From Desulfuromonadales bacterium (GTDB lineage: Bacteria; Desulfobacterota; Desulfuromonadia; Geobacterales; Pseudopelobacteraceae): a stretch of DNA of 62,696 nt. The stretch lies in NCBI GenBank assembly GCA_013377095.1, contig JACAAY010000016.1, positions 1 to 62,696 on the forward strand, given 5' to 3'. A model generated the notes under the pieces. The model made no database searches and was not told the DNA's origin. It worked only from the letters and a program-made list of their open reading frames with translations. Made by a program: the position numbers and the translations under genes. Of this stretch, positions 60,090-62,696 are shown in pieces; the stretch's first letter is position 1, and every line of letters begins with the position of its first letter.

Positions 60090-62321
60090 TCACGAAAACC
60101 TTTTCGTCACTTCTGAACGGTTTCCGGTTCGGCGCCTGTTGCTCAACGATCCCAATATTCCAGACAGGCATGCGGCGGCGAACAAAACAGACCATCCCGA
60201 AAGGGCGGGAACTGATATTGCCGGATCGGTAGCCGTTACGATTACACTGGCGTTGTTGTTGGCTGAGTTCGGGTCGCTGACCGCCGAACTGACCTGCGCC
60301 GAACTGGTTAACACTCCGGCGGATGGGGGATTTACGACTACCTGGATGATTGCGGTTGCATCAAGCGCCAGGGCGCCGAGGTTACAGGTAACGGTTTCTC
60401 CTGATTGGCTGCAGCCGGTTGATGCGGAGACAAAGGTGACCCCTGTTGGTAGTTGATCGATTGCCATTACTCCGGTTGCCGGGGAAGGGCCATGGTTGGT
60501 TACGGTTAGCGTGTAGGTCATGTCGTTTCCTGCCACGGGCGAAGCAGGGATCTGGGACATTGAAATGCCCAGATCGGCTTGCTGAACCAGACTCCAGTTG
60601 AGCACGATTTTTCCGGAGGCGCCGCTGAAGCCGTCAACCGCAATCAGGTACTCATTGCCGGCCTGGACCGGAAAACTGACAGAGCTGGCATTGTTCGAGC
60701 TGCCGTCATTATCGTTGGCTGCGATCTGGCTCAGGTCAGGCAGGGTCGTGCCGCTGTAGACCGCCAGCAGGGTGTCGAAACTGCTGCCATGGGTGTCAAT
60801 GGATGCCGTCCCGGAAATTGACGGTATCCAGCTCCACCAGGCGGATTTGCCGCCTGAATTGCCGGCGTGACTGGGCTCCCCGGATTCCTTGGTTGCTTTC
60901 AGGTTGTGTGCTGTGACCCGGCCCGTGTCGCCGCTCAGCAGTGTTCGCTGGCTGAACAGGTCGTTGGCTGGTGAATCGATGGCCGCCAACAGGTTGAGTC
61001 GCGGTTTTGTAATCCCGTTGCGGCTGTCGGTGATGGATGCCCCGTTTGCAGTCAGTCTGGCAACGGACTGGTCAAGTGTGTCACCCGGATAGGCCGCACG
61101 CATCACTGCCAGGGCGCCGGCTACGTGCGGCGCCGCTTGGGACGTGCCGGCCATCTGGATGCCGGCTGCGGTGATGAATGCGCCGGGCGCCAGCATGGTC
61201 AGGAAGGTGGCGCTGTTGGAAAAACAGGGGATTCTGTCCGCGGCGGACGCGGTTGTGTCGGTGCAGGTCGGTGGCGTTCCTCCCCAGGAGTAGGGGCCTC
61301 CCCAGCTCGCGTCGTAGACCGCTCCCACCGATATGGCCCCCGGTGTGCAGGCCGGGTTTGAAATGCCGGCAGTGAAGCCATTGTTGCCAGATGAGGCCAC
61401 CGGTATGATCCCGGCTGTCCGAAGGTTGTTGATTGGGGTGAGAAAGGGGTTGGTCGTTTTGTTAGCACAAGGAGAGCTATTGTTTGAACTGTCGCCCAGG
61501 CTCATGTTGAGTGCGCCGATGTTGTATGTGCTCTTGTTCGCGATAGCCCAGTTGATACCGGACAAGACCCAGGTGGTCGTTGAAGAGCCGCTGGAAAAGG
61601 CGTTGATTGCGGCAATCCGCGACCCCGGGGCAACTCCGGCAACGATTCCGGCGACATTTGTTCCATGGTTGTTGGCGGTCTGGTTCAGGGTTACGCCGTT
61701 CCCGGTGACATCAACCGATGCAGCCACCCGGCATCCCGATGGAACCCCCGGCGCTGTGCAGGAGCCGAAGGATGAGAGGGTATAATCGATGCCGGTGTCG
61801 ATTATCGCAACCGTCTGGCCGCTTCCCGTAATACCGGCGTTTGAAATGGTCGGTTGTCCGATGAACGGCAGGCTGTAGCTGAGGTGAGGATAGATGGGGC
61901 GGTCTTCATAGACAGCCAGCACACGCGGGTCAGCCAGGAGGCGATCAAGGGCGGCACGGCTCTTGATGCGAAAAAAGGACATGGGGAGTTGCTCAAAATC
62001 CCGGAGTTCTTCCATGTCCCGGGTGGGAGTCTTTGCTACCGCATTTTGTTTGATAGAACGGTAGCGCGCACGACGGAAAGCCAGGATGCTGTCGTTGTCA
62101 TGAACAATTTGGGCGCCCTGCCTCAGGGCTGCTGCCTCCGCTTCTATGTCACTGTCATCGAAAAGGACAATGAGGTCCTGCACCGCGCCCCTGGACAGCT
62201 GTTCGGCAATCGTGGCTGGTATTGGGAGAGTAATCCGTTCCGCAAATGTCATGTTTGGCACTGCTGATGCCATACATGCCAGCAGAATGACGCGAATACA
62301 GCGCTGTTTTTGTTTTGTCAT
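60090..62321 (-). CDS. Subtilisin-like serine protease with DUF11 domain and IPTL-like tail
   Basis: A 743-residue exported peptidase of family S8. After the signal peptide (~1-27) and an inhibitor-like prodomain (~40-150), the catalytic domain shows Asp175 (VAIIDTGIDY), His219 (NNHGTNVAGIV), Asn313 (SSGNNG) and Ser394 (GTSQAAPHVAGA). A pre-peptidase C-like jelly roll (~470-580) and a DUF11 domain (ADLGISMSQIPAS, YTLTVTNHGPSPATGV) follow. The tail VPALSGWSVLFAAACLSGIL with a later NRRR cluster resembles IPTLxxWG sorting signals, so it is a likely second substrate of the XrtH-like exosortase. The prodomain should keep it inactive until export. It starts directly behind the copy 4 leader motif. 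Confidence 0.88.
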   Translation of the reverse strand: MTKQKQRCIRVILLACMASAVPNMTFAERITLPIPATIAEQLSRGAVQDLIVLFDDSDIEAEAAALRQGAQIVHDNDSILAFRRARYRSIKQNAVAKTPTRDMEELRDFEQLPMSFFRIKSRAALDRLLADPRVLAVYEDRPIYPHLSYSLPFIGQPTISNAGITGSGQTVAIIDTGIDYTLSSFGSCTAPGVPSGCRVAASVDVTGNGVTLNQTANNHGTNVAGIVAGVAPGSRIAAINAFSSGSSTTTWVLSGINWAIANKSTYNIGALNMSLGDSSNNSSPCANKTTNPFLTPINNLRTAGIIPVASSGNNGFTAGISNPACTPGAISVGAVYDASWGGPYSWGGTPPTCTDTTASAADRIPCFSNSATFLTMLAPGAFITAAGIQMAGTSQAAPHVAGALAVMRAAYPGDTLDQSVARLTANGASITDSRNGITKPRLNLLAAIDSPANDLFSQRTLLSGDTGRVTAHNLKATKESGEPSHAGNSGGKSAWWSWIPSISGTASIDTHGSSFDTLLAVYSGTTLPDLSQIAANDNDGSSNNASSVSFPVQAGNEYLIAVDGFSGASGKIVLNWSLVQQADLGISMSQIPASPVAGNDMTYTLTVTNHGPSPATGVMAIDQLPTGVTFVSASTGCSQSGETVTCNLGALALDATAIIQVVVNPPSAGVLTSSAQVSSAVSDPNSANNNASVIVTATDPAISVPALSGWSVLFAAACLSGILGSLSNRRRTGNRSEVTKRFS

Positions 62322-62324
62322 GGT

Positions 62325-62420
62325 TTAGCCCGCTTCGGAAAGTGGAGAGTCAAATCCGAAAAGCTGGGCTTCCTGGTACCATGGTTCTCAGGTCAGCGAA
62401 GTACCCATTGAGGTCCTCTC
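62325..62420 (-). promoter_or_regulatory. Conserved leader motif, copy 4, next to the protease start
   Basis: Minus strand: GGGTACTTCGCTGACCTGA, then a GGTAC/GTACC closing pair and CAGGAAGCCC. The following stem (arms 62355-62370 and 62327-62339) lacks a U tract and ends 5 nt before the protease ATG, where no Shine-Dalgarno is visible outside it. Here the motif could act on translation rather than termination. The remaining 270 bp to the window end show no gene. Confidence 0.6.
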
Positions 62421-62696
62421 ATTTTCGCAGCATAGCATGCCTGTGTTGCTGTCGTATTGCGGGTGGGTTAACATTTTGTGAATCGGTGTCGAAGTCAGAC
62501 CCACTATCGGCGTCCTGATTGACCCATCTGTAAATTGATACCGTTGAAAAAACATTATGATATAAATGTGAATGGGTCATGGTTCGACGTCTATGGTGGG
62601 TCAAACCAGGATGCTTGTTCACACCTTTTAGTCTCTTGACGTTTTTTTTATGCTTTCCTCAGTTTTCCTGCTGATTCTCATTACAGTGCTGACAGT

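Overview
The window looks like a chromosomal segment of a Geobacter-type bacterium (Desulfuromonadota, Geobacterales). The reasons are the GEMM riboswitches, the exosortase systems whose targets carry C-terminal tails of the TP(I/V)PAA...GSGL...RRK kind, the DUF1566 and GW-repeat secreted proteins, and moderately high GC with standard Shine-Dalgarno sites. No rRNA, tRNA, CRISPR array or complete insertion sequence was seen. The species assignment is inference.

Region 1 (1-19.3 kb, all plus strand) is an exopolysaccharide locus linked to an exosortase. It holds a UDP-GlcNAc 2-epimerase, two glycosyltransferases, a fused exosortase/EpsI (VPLPA-type, XrtD-like), an asparagine synthase-like protein with a degenerate glutaminase site, a Sel1-repeat protein and a WecA-type initiating phosphotransferase. 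These are followed by a compact operon of PrsT-like TPR lipoprotein, Wza-type export protein, outer-membrane barrel, Wzz/EpsF chain-length protein and CpsD-like tyrosine kinase. A DUF1778/GNAT toxin-antitoxin pair is embedded in it. A roughly 65-bp sequence recurs upstream of four genes here.

Region 2 (19.3-28.2 kb) is accessory. It has small Cys-rich proteins, an FRG-domain protein, two membrane proteins, a large PAS-GGDEF-EAL-CBS-GGDEF protein that probably makes and/or degrades c-di-GMP, and a large exported glycosidase-like protein.

Region 3 (28.2-48.1 kb) centres on a second exosortase, XrtH-like. Around it are giant secreted proteins. Three of them share an identical two-module C-terminus (a Cys-containing 'bacterial repeat' plus a truncated beta-helix-like cap). 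A fourth, a lamin-tail/5'-nucleotidase fusion, ends in an IPTL-type sorting tail. A Tat-exported alkaline phosphatase lies between.

Region 4 (48.1-62.7 kb) is a minus-strand run of five VPLPA-tailed exported proteins, two phosphoesterases (one frameshifted), and a subtilisin-like protease with an IPTL-like tail. A radical SAM protein lies on the plus strand.

Regulation appears to be by RNA. Two GEMM-I (cyclic dinucleotide) riboswitches with intrinsic terminators precede the DUF1566 gene and the metallophosphoesterase/VPLPA operon. Upstream of each is a second conserved leader motif with its own terminator. The same motif occurs without a GEMM before a small Cys-rich/LTD operon and before the subtilase, giving four copies. 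A different structured element occurs twice at 48.1-48.5 kb. The likely overall picture is cyclic-dinucleotide-controlled production of matrix polysaccharide and exosortase-anchored surface proteins, including several phosphoesterases. The identity of the second leader motif is the most promising unknown.
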